The notes below the pieces were generated by a model. That model saw only the letters and a program-made list of their open reading frames with translations, made no database searches and was not told where the DNA came from. From positions 104,886-168,885 of the forward strand of contig JABVXV010000116.1 in NCBI GenBank assembly GCA_013365325.1: DNA of 64,000 nucleotides, in the 5' to 3' direction. Below, piece by piece: positions 43,401-56,289 of this stretch. The position numbers and the translations under genes were made by a program. The stretch comes from Dipetalonema caudispina (taxonomy: Eukaryota > Nematoda > Chromadorea > Rhabditida > Onchocercidae). Within the stretch, counting starts at the first letter, position 1, and every line of letters starts with the position of its first letter.

Positions 43401-46400
43401 CAGCTTTTTGCAAATGAAATATGAAACTGAATTTTTTTTGCTAAATTCATTTTGATTTATAATCATTAACACATTGCGAAAATGAAATTTCTTAGAAGAA
43501 TTTTTTATTATAAAAAGTTTAACTTTGAATTGTATCCTCAATACTAAATTTAGAATTTTATTTGAAAAAATTTTCATATTTTTGGTATCTGCATATTTTT
43601 TACATGAATATTTCTCATTCCCTTGCGAGTTCGTCTTTTTTTTCTTTCTGTAATGTTGAAAATGTCAGTTTTTGTGTAAATTTTTCAAGCATGATAGTCC
43701 AATCATGGAATGATTTGAATTTTTTAACTTTTAACAAAAACCGCTTTAGCATAACCATTCACATGATTAATGTTGATAGAGTTGAAATGGTCTTAAAGTG
43801 AACAACAATGAAGTTTTTTTTAAAAAAAAAAAAAAAAAAATGATTTCTCCAAGGAAAAAAAGTGCATTACATTTAATCTTTTTTTTCTGTGAAAAAAATT
43901 TTTTTTTTTTTAAACAACAAGGATTTCACTTTTTTTTTTTAGGCAGTTTAATCTGATTAATCATGAAATAATCATTTATATGATCATATGCATATTTTTA
44001 AATTTATGTAATCAAATCATTAAAGGTATGCAATTTTGATTTTTTTCAGTTTATTTAAAACTAACATAACTTTTTTTTAAAGCTTATTTGCATAGAATGA
44101 TAGTTTTTTTTTTTTCATATTACGTCAGTAATAGTTATTGACGAAGCTTTTCTATTAGGCATGATGATTAGCTAAAAACATAAATTCATCATTTTTTTTT
44201 TGGCCTAAAGATGGAACAAATCATCGAATGATTATAAAATATCTGAAATAGAATGCTCACTTATTTTACAACTTATCAATTTGATTTGCATCTCATCTTT
44301 CCCAAGAGATTACAGCCAAATTTATTATAAATCAATATAAAATAACTTCACTATACTTTAATCGGTTCATTCAATTTTTACTAAAAAACTGTGCTTAAAA
44401 AAATGAATGAAATTTATATAAACACTCTTCTTTTTTTTTTTTTTTTTTTTTTTTTTTGATAATACAGGAAAAGTGTATTTGAATAATTTTTTCTTAGAAA
44501 AAATTTAAAATTATTAAAATTATCAATTATTATTATATATATATAAAAATGATCTTAGATACAAAAATTCATCTTTCTCACAATTTTGTTTTGTTAGATT
44601 TATGAAAAAAAAAAAAAACCAAAAAAAAAAAAAAAAACAACAAAAAAATAGAAGAGGTAAATTTTTAGGAATTTAAGAAAATAGAATAAAATAATTCATT
44701 GTCTATTTTCGACAAAAATTCTATAAAAATTTTTAATTACAAATGATTTTCTCGGATTTTTGCAAAGAACTTCATCAAATTATAATAAATTTCATTATTT
44801 AAATAAATGAAGGCAATATTAGCAGTTTAGATAAATTTAAGTGTTTTTAGAATACGATTCATTTTTTTTTTTTTTTTTTTTCCTGAAAAGATAATCAAAC
44901 GGTGTCTTTCAGTACGATAAAAAAAGGAGGAAAAAAAGAAGGGAGAAGATGTTTACTTTCCTTTTTTTTGTTTAACCTAATTTTTTTTTTTTTTTTAAAT
45001 TTTTCCTACATTAATTAATTAAAAATTCTAACAAAACAAATTATTTTAACTTATTTCATTATTACTTCTACACCTCAATGAAAAGGTAATGAAAATATCA
45101 GTCAATAATTCAGGTTAGATTTGTCAAACTTCCGGTACTATTTTTCACAATCTCATGATAAATTTTAAAGCGAATAAGTTGCAGTTTCAAATATGACTGT
45201 AGCATGCTCAGAAGATTCCTTTTTTAAACAAAACCTTTCTGTTAAATTAAAGAAAGAAAATTTTTTCATAGCTTTGATCATTTTTGAATAATTATCAATT
45301 TTTACAACTGCATTAATATAAAGCATTGTAAATTTCCTCTAAAAGATTTCTCAAATATGAAATTAATTCAAATAATGAGTATTTTACTAGCTTTTCTGAC
45401 GGTTTTACTGTTCTGAAATTTATTAAACTGAATTGAGTTAATTAGAATTGCACTTCAAAGTAGTTTCAAATAATTTTAAGATTGAAAAATCGTAAAATAA
45501 TGCATCAATAAAACTTAAAAAATAATATAAAATTTGATAAAACGATTATATAAAATAATCCAATGATTTCTAATTATGTTTTATTTAATATTTTAATTTG
45601 TATTAAATTTAATGATACAACGATGATAGGCGCTAGAATTATCCATTTTCAGCTCTTTTATTCCGCGCTTTATGCAACGATATTTGTTGTTGGATTGATC
45701 GGCAACGGTTTGCTAATTGGAAGTTTAGCAAAGCGAAAACGAATCTCAGTTCCAAATATATTTCTCATTAATTTAGCTATTTCCGATTTGGTTAGTACTT
45801 CATTTTATGCATTATCTTTTCGAATAATCATAAAATCGTTTCTTATTTTTTCAATAAATTTCGATAAATTTTTCATTGATGAATGCGAAATATAAAAGAT
45901 TTAAAAAATTCTTTTCATTAACAGTTTGTAAAGATAAAAATATTTTGATCTCAACATTATAAGATATTATTGCTTGCTAATATAATTGAAAAATTTTGAA
46001 GATTATATCTTCATCATAACTTTGTTTTTTTTTTCGTTTTTTTTTTTCTTTTTTTTTTTTTCAAAAGAAATTTGGAAAGAATTCAACCAAATTTTTAGTT
46101 TCAAAAAATCTTTTCGTCTCATTAAATTTTTGTTATGCATTTGCTAAAAAATTTAATTCTTTTCTTTCTTTGCTTTTTTTCTTTTTTTTTTTTTTTTTTC
46201 GTTGAATCAATTTCACATTTTAATAAGTTTGGTAGCGTATTAAGAGAGGCGAAAACGTATATCTTTTACATTCATCCAACAGCATAGATAGGATATTTGA
46301 ATTTATTCGATTGAAAATCCAATATCTTCACTTCCATTACTATGAGCAAGTGGCACTTGTTCATTTCAATAAAATTAATATCGAGAAATGTTGAGTACTA

Positions 46401-49400
46401 TTTGAATAATTTGAGTAGCTAACAAGGCATAGATGATATTTTCAACGATCACACAATTCTTCTAATATATTTGTTATGATCAACTAAAGAAAAAAAAAAA
46501 AGAAAAACAGCCTAAGGGATAGTTTGTTGCTGAAAAATATATGAGATTGATTAAAGATGATAGAAACAAAATAAAAAGAAAAAAAAAAAAGAAAAATCAT
46601 TAACAACATTTTATGAATTTCAAAACTTTTTGTTACAAGTTTAAATAAAACAACAACAACAAAAAAAAAAAAAGAACCGATAAATGGCTAAATACAGAAA
46701 TGTAAGAATTTTTAAAAATAAAATATTTGAATGTTTGAACTTTCAAATTACTATCAATTAAAATTTCATTTGGATTGTATCATTAGTTTTGGCAGTGGAA
46801 ATAATAATAAAACTTCAAATTTAAAATTATTAGAAATTTAATTTTCTTTTTTTTTTTTCCTGTTAATTTGCATCCTAATTCATGGAAAGTGCTAGGATAA
46901 AGCAATAAGAGAGACGGAATTTTTTTCTCACCATGAGAGAATATTTTCGATGAGGTGGAAAGGGAAGAAGACGTCAAAAAGAAATTTTTTTTTTTTTTTA
47001 CAAAGCTAATAATAAAATTTTGTTGAAGAACATTTTCCAAATGTTAGTTACTTTCATAATTTTTTTTTTCTTTTTTTTTTTCTTGTAAAAAAGAAGGGAG
47101 AATGAAAAGATATGAAAATATATGTGTTGCAGCTTTCAATGAAACAATTTTAATTCATTCTAAATTTGTTCATTTTTGAATTTTATTAGATGAAGTTGTA
47201 TTTTTGAATTCAAAACGATTCAACTGTAATCCATCACAAATGTTACAGTTATTGTGAAATTGAAACTTACATGGTTATAAGCCAATTTAAAAGTGATTTA
47301 AATGACACATTTACTAATTTATCAAAATATCTGCCATGCATTCATTTTGTAATCGCTTTCTAATGTATTCCAATTGATAAAATTATGTGACATTTTAAAA
47401 ATGCCACAGTAATTATTTCACCAAAAACTGTCAAGGTCAAAAATTCTAAAAATTATCTTACTATTATGTATTCAAATGCTTAGGCAATTTATAAATCAGA
47501 AATTATCAGAATTTCATTATTACTTATAAAACAATTTATGTAGCTGATATAATAGAATACCAATTATTTTTCAATACTAATACAAGTAATTCTATATGCT
47601 ATATAAGAATCTAAGTATAGTTCAATATTAAAATAATTGTGTTGTGCTTTTCATTTTATCACTAAAAAGGTCAAAGCATTAGTTCGCTAATTAATCGAAT
47701 AAGTCATATCATTTCAACAAATCAATGAACTAGTCAATTGTATACGATCATTTATTACTTAATTACTAAATTTAGAATTTTTTTCATATATCTAATTCCA
47801 GGAATATATTTTTTTTTCTTTCTATTCTTTCTGGCCATAGGATTGCACTGTTTCTGTTTTCGCTTGTGATAGATGCATTTGTTTGATATTTAATTATAAT
47901 TGTCATGAATAGTAATAGAATTACCAATCTTCTATCCGAATGACATCATATGTTTGACAAAATTTGCACAAAAAATTATGCAAAAGTTTAAGCAAAAATT
48001 AAACTTTTTATCATATTGCAATTATATTTAAACCTATTGAAATGGTTTCATCAAAAGTAATATAATGAAGTTTGGCTGAGTTTAAATTATGAATGAGTTT
48101 TTTTACAATTTTAAAATGTTAACTTGTTATAATAATTAGTTATCAAAAAAGATGTTATAAAAAAGTGCTTTTGCTGATCTGAAAATTTTAGAATGAATTT
48201 CGTTTTAGCATAAACTTTGATTAAAATGGCAAATTTATTTGATCGTTATTTGAGAGTGAAAAGGTACTGATTGAGTATTACATAAAGCATCAAATGCAAA
48301 AATTTGGTAAAAAATTAATAGGAAACTATCAAATTTAATACTAATTTTAATCAATACTTTATCATTGAATATCGAATATGGGCTAAAATTTGATCAAAAT
48401 AAAACAACAATAGAATGATACAAAGAAATGGAAGATTAGCGAGAATGATTATGACTTGAATGTGATTAAATTCTGCTTACAAACTATTATCAACATTGCC
48501 GATCCTATTTTCATCAATAATTACAATTCAAAATTAACAATAATCGAAGAAAGATAAGGATAACAATAATTGTTAACCTGAAATTGGCTAATTTTACATT
48601 TATAATAAAACTTGTTTGTTGCATATATGAAATTTTTTTTTTTTTTGTCCAAAGAAAAATATGAGAAGGAAATTTTTACATTTTTTAATGATTGATTTTA
48701 GTTGAAAATTTGAAACCAAATATACATATTTTTATTGTATCCCAATAGAGCAATTATATTTGTCTTAACAATATAACAGTTGGTGATTATAACTGATAAT
48801 GATGACATGACACTTTTAAAGTTGTCCCTATGGATACAAATTGATGAATTACTTCTTGTTATTAGCTTTTTTCAAATTTCTTTCAGTAAAATTTCTTCTA
48901 TAAAATACTTCTTGAATTTTTGCATAACTTTAAACTTTTACCAATTACAACAAATTTTAAAACATTTGAAATAACATTTATAAACAATCATAAAGACTTT
49001 AAATTGGTAAAAAGTTTACTTGAGACTAAACAAATTTCCTGGTTCATTTATTATGATATCTGGCCTAAATATTAAATTATAAAGTTTCAAGCAAGCCAAA
49101 AAAAAAAATATCACAAAATATTATTAATCAGAAGCCAATATATCAGCAATATATTCGCATTTGATAAAATGATCTGGTGATTTGTGGCTTAACCTAGAAA
49201 GTCAATAAGCAAGCGTATTTGTGACGACTCTGATCAGGTTAGCATAAATAAGAAACTAAGCAATATTTAGATGTTCTGGCAAAAATTTGACTGAAATCCA
49301 ACTGTCAACCTCTAATTTTTACTTTTATCAAAAAAAAAAAAAAAGTAATTGAATAGGAAAGGATGCAATTCCTCTCAAGAAAATAATTGATAAATTAAAA

Positions 49401-52400
49401 AAAAAAATTGTTCAGCTTTAATCGTTGAATAATTTCTGTCATTTGTATAGCATTTTAAAGTTGAGCATAAAAGTAGAAAACGTTATATTCGCAAGAAAAG
49501 ATGTGTGCTAGTGATACGTGTGTAACGTAAAAGTGAAAAGCTAATCGTTGCATAAAACAGGAAACGTATGCTTATGACGTGCGTGGGAGTTAAATTAGTT
49601 ATTAGCTTCCATAGAGAATTATGACATGAAAACAATTATATTTCAGGATACATATTAAATTATTTCAGAAATAAATTTCATTATATTTTCATTATATTTT
49701 TATTACATTTATATTTTATTGAATTTTATCACATTTTCAATTTTATTTTATTGTAGTTATTATGTATAACAGCTCTTCCAATAACACCAGTATTAGCATT
49801 TGTGAAACGTTGGTTATTTGGTTCATTGTTATGCAAATTGGTTCCATTATGCCAAGGAATTTCTGGTAAATTCTTTCCCAATATTTTTTATAATTTATTT
49901 CGGTAATTTTATCAAAAACATGAAATTCAAATTTGTTTTTCCATTTGTTTTACTGAATTTACATGAAATTGAATGAGTACTACTTTTGTCTGATATTAAA
50001 CGATCCAAATGTATTGTATCAATTAGGATCAAGATAATTACTGATTGCAAAATTTTATTTTCAATTGCTAGTAGAATAATTTTTTTTTTTTTTTAATTTC
50101 AGTTTTAATTTCAAGTTATTGCTTATGTTTCATTGCTGTTGATCGGTATCGTAGTATTGTTATGCCAACTCGTGAACCATGGACAACATATCATGCATAT
50201 TCATTAATGGCTATATCTTGGCTTACATCAGCTACTGTTTCATCACCACTTTTTGTCACTCAACGATTGCAACCATTAGCGCTTGAAAATACAACACTTT
50301 GTGGTTATGTAAGTTAAGTGTTAATTTTAAATGAAAATTATGAATTCTTAAACGTTTCACAACATTTTTTAATACACTATTCTTTCTCAACGAATCATTA
50401 CTTACGTAACGTAACGTGTAAATTTGTATTATCACTACTAACAATGATAATTATTTATCAATTACTATATATCAAAAAATATTTTATATGCCTAATAAAG
50501 GTACTAATACTTCATATTTTACATTCATCTCAACATATTTCTAATCAACGAAAGATGATGAAAGTAAAAATTTAACGATTGTAATAAGTTCATTAAGATA
50601 TTTCATTAGCGTAAAATCATTCTCAATAGCCTGAAATCTTTTAAATTCGAAGAGATATATTAATGATTCGTTGGATAGATTTATAACTTCAAGCTCAACT
50701 GCTTTTTTTTTTTCTTTCCGATCAGATAAAAAATGAATTTAATTCCTTAATTTACAAATTTTCAAAAATAAAATAATAGCATTTATCGAACATTTCTAAA
50801 GTTCTTCCCTCAATTTATCCCCAAAGGAAGAAATTTCTTTACGTTAAAAAATATTAGAACAGAAACTGATAAATTGTATTTCAACCAACAACAATATTTC
50901 TATATTCTCTTTCATTTGTTCACTGAAAAAAAACGATTTTCAAAATGATAGCTTATTTAAAAAAAAAAAAAGAAGAAAAAACAAAAAAATAAATAAATCG
51001 AATAAGTTAGTATATCAATTCATTTCTTTTACTTGGATATATTTTAGAGGGAAGTTTACAAAAAAAAAAAAAAAAAGTGTCGATAATTCCAACTAAAATA
51101 GCTACTTCACAAAATTCAAATTGATTCTACTTTCTATTAGCTAACCTTTATCCCTTAATTATTCGATATTTAGTTTTTGCGCATGTCAAATTCTAATCTG
51201 TAACTGTTGAGATATGATAATGGTAGAGGTAAAAGTAAACTTTTCTTTGATCTTTCCTTTGAATACACAACTCTTTAGAAATTTTTATAATATCGCCAAC
51301 TGATAATCATTTTATAACTGTCACAATTCAAACAAGTCATTATTATAGCTTATCATATAATTTATCCTTCATTATTACAAGTGATCATTCACTATCAAAA
51401 TGATTGATTGAATTAAGAACACGGTAAAATACACAAAAAATTTAATTATTATATAAATCATACATTTATTCATAATTTAAAATTATATACTCCTTTGTTA
51501 TTATTGATTACTTTTTTGAAGAAATTTTAAAATTTTCAAAAAAAAATCTAAAATGAAGCAAATGTTTGGTTTACAGTTTTGTGGTGAGTATAACTGGCCA
51601 GCAGATAATCGCATTAAATTATTTTATGGTTCTATGCTACTTGTTTGTCAATACCTCATTCCGGTATCTATTATGACATTTTGCTACTGGAAGATTTTAC
51701 AAAAGGTTCAGTTTATCCATTTAAATTTTGTTTATTTTTAAAGTTTAAATAATTATCCAATCAAAACTGTATTTCCAGTTTTGTTATCGAAAGATTTTCG
51801 CAGACAATTTTATTTAACATAAAATTACAAATTAATATTTTGATGCCCGACTTTTTTTTTTCTTCATTATTCATTTTCTGATGATATAATAGAAAATAGA
51901 TTTAATGAATAAATTTTTAATTATTTATTCCGAAATTTCTTGGAAATTTCATTGATCATAATGAGAATTTGAGGATTCATTTCTTAGGTTCGTGCTGATT
52001 GGATTGTAGCCCAGCATTCGATGTTAACTGCAGCCCAGCAAGCTCAAACAGCTGTTCGAAAACGACGGGTAATGTATGTACTGATATTAATGGTGGTTGT
52101 ATTTATGGCATCTTGGCTTCCTTTAACCATTGTTAATATTTTTCGCGATTTCGGAATAGGTAAATTTCTTTCGAAATACTTCACTTTTTGTGCCCAATAA
52201 TTTTAGCCAAAAAGGTATCTTTAGGAAATAATTATTTGAACATTTAGTTTTTCATACTTTGGATAGCTAAAATAAGTTTTGCGAAGTCCTATTAATGCAA
52301 TGAAAAAGTTTTGCTTCACAAATAATTCGGTGAGAAAAAAAATCGAAGTTAAAGAAATTAAAATTAAGGATGTTAGCATGAGTTTTTTTTAAAAATATTC

Positions 52401-55310
52401 CATTTAAAAAAAAAAATATACAAATTTTCCATTAAACATACGATATTTCGAATTTTTACGGAAAAATGTATTATATGAGAAAATAATGGAAGTGCGAAAC
52501 TGCAGAACAATAATATAAAATCATTCAAAATTCCTACATTTTTTTCGTGTTTTCAAATAATTCAACAAAAAAAAGAAAACAAATAAAAACCAAAAAATAA
52601 ACATTTTCTTTTGAAATTTGCAATCAAAAAATTAAGTGTTTACTTTATATTTGAGGCGTTAACTTTAATTAAAAAAAGGCGAAGGTTTTTTTTAAGGCTA
52701 TATTAATAGACTCATTTTTTCAAAGAATTAAAGTGAAGAAAAAAGGGATGGTATCAATTTGATTTCTTTTTAAATGTAAATTTTTTCAATCACTTTCGAA
52801 ATTTTAAAAGTAATTAACTGATCTCTTTTAAAATTTTAAGTGGTAATTTTCTGGTCTCTTTTAAAATTAAATGGTAATTTTTTGATCTTTTTTAAACGTT
52901 TGTTGAAAATAAATGAGATTTTAAATCAATTTGGCTAAATTTTGCTTGTTACAGAAGCATTTTTGGATATACAAATGTACTTCAAATTGCTCAACGTTCA
53001 TGCAATAGCAATGACTTCCATTGTTTGGAATCCATTATTGTATTTTTGGATGAGTAAGGTTAGATTTTAATTTCAAAATTGAAAAATAAAAATCTTGGAA
53101 TTCTCTTTTCAACTTATACTTCATCCTTCTTTGTTCCTCAAAATCAATCTTTTTTTACAAAAATGATGGTAAAGATTTAATGGAAATTTGCAAATTACAT
53201 TCATCGTTGAAATAAGTAGCAGATTAGTTTAATCACAAGTAAAATTTAATTTTTGAGGTCTTCTAAACCTGCATTGGAAGAGTAGTACGATATTCAGTTC
53301 AACCAGCTCGAATTATTCCTCATTAATATGATAAGAAATGCAAATATGTTCATAATTATTATATTTTCTTTATTTACAATTAATGTTATTTGATCAGAAA
53401 AGTAGAAGAAAAATAATTAAATTAACTTGTTTTATTTAGATAAGCTAATTAATTACTTCCTTTATTCATCTGTTTCATTTATTCATTGTTGTTTCAAACT
53501 ATCAGTTATCAGTTATGACATAAGCTATCAGAGATGATACAATTAAGTTTAAGTTAAATTCTTCTAATTCCCTCTTCTTTTCATCATTATATTTCGCCTT
53601 TTCTTTTTTCTTTTAACTTAATTTTCATTTTCATTGTTTGTTTTATTTCTTTTCCTTTTACTTATCAGATATCTTCCAGCTTAATTCATACAACTGTTTT
53701 GCTTGTTTATCAGTAATTATCTCAATTATTTGTGAAAAAATTAAGTGTATTTTATTATAATATGAAGTTTTTCTGATTTTTAAAGTTTTCAATTTTATGA
53801 CTGATAAAATGAAAAGTTTTTTTTCTCTCTTTTTTTTTTGCTTTATTTAACTTGCTGATCAGAAACAATGCAAATGTTCCAACACGATTTGCAGCGACAT
53901 CGGAAAGCATTTAAGGAGGATATGATTGGAGCGGGTAATAATTATCGAAGAAACAACGAAGTGAGATTGATGAAACGTTGTTTTGTACCACGATCACCAC
54001 AACCTGACAATCTTCTATATAATCAAAGTCATAGGCATTATAGGTATTGTTTTTCACATGTTCAAAAAAAAAAAAAAAATTTTTACAAAGTGGATCACAT
54101 TGATGAAATAAATAATATTATGATACTTTGGAAGTATTAAAACTTATAAAATCTCGAAATAGTTCATATTTTTCAAATATATTTAATTTCATTAAAGCTA
54201 TTAGCAATCGTAACAGAATCTCCTAATCAAACACTTCTGGGCAATTCAAAAGATTGATGTTTGCATTTGTGAAAATATATCTTTGAAAATTTTAAGCAAC
54301 AATTTTCACTTAATGATTAGATATGTAAATCAACGCATAGCTTAAAAGACTCAAATGGAACTTTTCAAAAGAATCTCGAAAAGATTCAATAAATTTACCA
54401 TAATATTTACTCGTAAATTACGGAAAATCATGATAAGCATACAAAAAAAAATCATCATAAAATTTTTACTATATCATTTTAATTCATGATTTAAAATGAA
54501 TTTCTAATTTAAAATTCAAAAAGATTCGTTCTATGCATAGAGGATGAAAAGTGAATTTCTAACAGAAAATGTTCTGGTTAGTAATACAATTTGTCAAAAT
54601 AGCAAATGTGGTAAATACAAGCGTGATTTTCATCATATATTAAATACTAACGTGAAACGTTAATCTAATAACTTGAAACAGCGACTTTACAAATCAAATT
54701 TATATTATTTTTGAAACAATATAAACTCATTACAATTATATCTTAAATAGATCAAATCAATTAAGTTATCTTTCAAGACGAACTATTTGATTCAACTGTT
54801 TGAATCGATCTTTTTAGGTACAAATTTTTAAAAAACAAATTTATTGAATATCATATATGGAGCAGACTAGATTAGAAAATTATCATAATTCAAAATTTCT
54901 TTCTCACACTATACTCTTTGATCATCAATATTTAAAATTAGCTTAAGGAATTTAACATAGTATGGGAAACTTTTAGAAGCACTTAAAATTAATTGTTGCG
55001 AAATCTTTTTGCAGCAATTTTTCTGTTAAATGTTTTATTCGTTCATTTTAAATTTTTGTAACATTTAAGCTTTGTTAAAATAACTGCTATTTAACTCATA
55101 GAAATTAATTTAATTTTTCAAAAATGTAATACATTGGAATATGCCATTTTCAGACGCGATACATTGACTGATCCGACATATATCACTGCTGAAAGAGCCT
55201 TTACGTATGTGCATGCTAATTGCTTCCTCTTGGTACCATTATTACCACTTTATCAATCCTCATTGAACCAGAAAATCCAATTAACAACACGTATAAGTCA
55301 GCCAGATTAA
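40457..55310 (+). CDS. Rhodopsin-class GPCR, NPY/RFamide-type neuropeptide receptor
   Basis: Nine exons join in phase: 40457-40543, 45653-45790, 49757-49865, 50103-50308, 51577-51705, 51988-52159, 52955-53053, 53863-54043 and 55154-55310, giving 425 residues. It should be a plasma-membrane receptor signalling through G proteins in neurons or their targets. Seen: a 29-residue N-terminus without a signal peptide; TM1 with GLIGNGL; TM2 with NLAISDL; the TM3 end VDRYRSIVMP (DRY 125-127); TM4 AISWLTSATVSSP; Cys in extracellular loop 2; TM5 around QYLIPVSIMTF; TM6 with MASWLPL (W266, P268), with Ser replacing the usual Cys; TM7 with HAIAMTS and NPLLY (306-310). The HxxAM(S/T)S...NPxxY pattern favours the NPY/RFamide/tachykinin group. 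The ligand is not predictable. The tail has about 112 residues and is basic at first. Introns 1 and 2 are 5.1 and 4.0 kb. An AATAAA lies at 55501. Confidence 0.93.
40544..45652 (+). other. Intron 1 of the receptor gene (5.1 kb)
   Basis: Bounded by AAG|GTGCAT and ATTTTCAG|CTC, both phase 0. It contains A/T homopolymers (for example 41999-42018, 42463-42489 and 44432-44457) and chance open frames near 42071, 42878 and 43562, but no exon I can support. First introns of this size often carry regulatory elements; none is recognisable here. Confidence 0.7.
45791..49756 (+). other. Intron 2 of the receptor gene (4.0 kb)
   Basis: Bounded by TTG|GTTAGT and TTGTAG|TTA, phase 0, splitting TM2 just after NLAISDL. 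It is AT-rich with T and A runs and no supported coding sequence. A somewhat less AT-rich patch lies at about 49490-49600. Confidence 0.75.
52810..52898 (+). repeat. Three-copy degenerate tandem repeat in intron 6 of the receptor gene
   Basis: Units at 52810-52842, 52843-52873 and 52874-52898 each start with GTAATT and contain a TGATCTCTTTTAAA-like core. The unit is 25-33 nt and the third copy is truncated. It is noncoding. Confidence 0.8.
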
Positions 55311-56289
55311 TGTTAAATTAAAAAAAAAAAAAGAACGAAAAAGCCATATAGGTTTCTTAATCATTCAAATATGTTGAAAAATATTTATATAAACAAGAAA
55401 TGTTAAATATGCTCAATTCTATTGCATCATTGTTGAGACTCAATTCTTGTTGTTTATTATTTTGCATGCCTTTTAATTAAATATGAAGAAAAAATAATGA
55501 AATAAAGCTTTTTTTTTTCCGATGTTCCAATGTTTGACATAAAAAAATAAATGGCAAATACTAAATGATATTAGACAAGCTGGCAAGAAAATTATCTTCC
55601 ATGAAATTTACCTGAAATATAGCAGGAAATATTAGATTATAACTTTTTTTTTTTTTTTTTCAGTGAAGATAGCAACATTTTTGATTCGTCGATTAATTGA
55701 TGATTACCTATTAGCTATCTATGGTATATAATTTTAGGGATTGAATTCTTGCAAATATTGATAGCCATCTAGCACTGTTTAAATTTTTTTCATCTGAATT
55801 ATTTCAAATTCTATTCTTTGATTATAATTTATCTCATATCTAACACAATGAATCAAATATGTTACGTTTTTTGCTCATTCCCTATAGTCTGTTCAAATTT
55901 TCAGGATATATCCTCTATGAACTTTTATTATGGAATATGATAGAGATGAAAGTAACCTTAGTAAAATTGGATAATGAAAAAGCAAAAAAACTTTTGATCT
56001 TATAAAATCAAAATTTTAAGAAAAAGTTTCTTTAATGCAAAAAAAAAAAAAAAAAAAAAAAAAGAAAAAGAAATGTTTTCTTTGGTTTCTCTTACCTTAA
56101 TGCTTTTTTCTCTTTTCGTCAAATATTCATTTCATGTTTAGAAAGAAAAGAATGTTTTACAAAAAAAAACATAATAAAACACTACCAATTGATTGAATCA
56201 TTTTGCTGCTAACCAAACGAATCATTTGTTCGCTTTTCGAAATAATTTCAATGCTAAATGATTTGAAGTGCTACAAACGATCTTTGAAT
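55311..56289 (+). other. Spacer between the receptor and the cysteine-module gene
   Basis: About 980 bp with the receptor 3' UTR and polyadenylation signal, a T run near 55648, a long A run at about 56039-56063, and a possible acceptor CATGTTTAG at about 56141 that could be a spliced-leader site for the next gene. The distance is larger than the roughly 100-bp spacing of classic nematode operons, so separate promoters are more likely. Confidence 0.55.
55501..55506 (+). terminator. Polyadenylation signal AATAAA of the receptor gene
   Basis: AATAAA lies 190 nt after the receptor stop codon and is followed by a T-rich stretch. It is the best candidate 3'-end signal before the next gene. Confidence 0.55.

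Noticed and set aside
50318..50575. Open frame just after receptor exon 4
   Set aside because: It lies in intron 4; the donor GTAAGT at 50309 and the phase-0 acceptor at 51576 give a coherent receptor without it.
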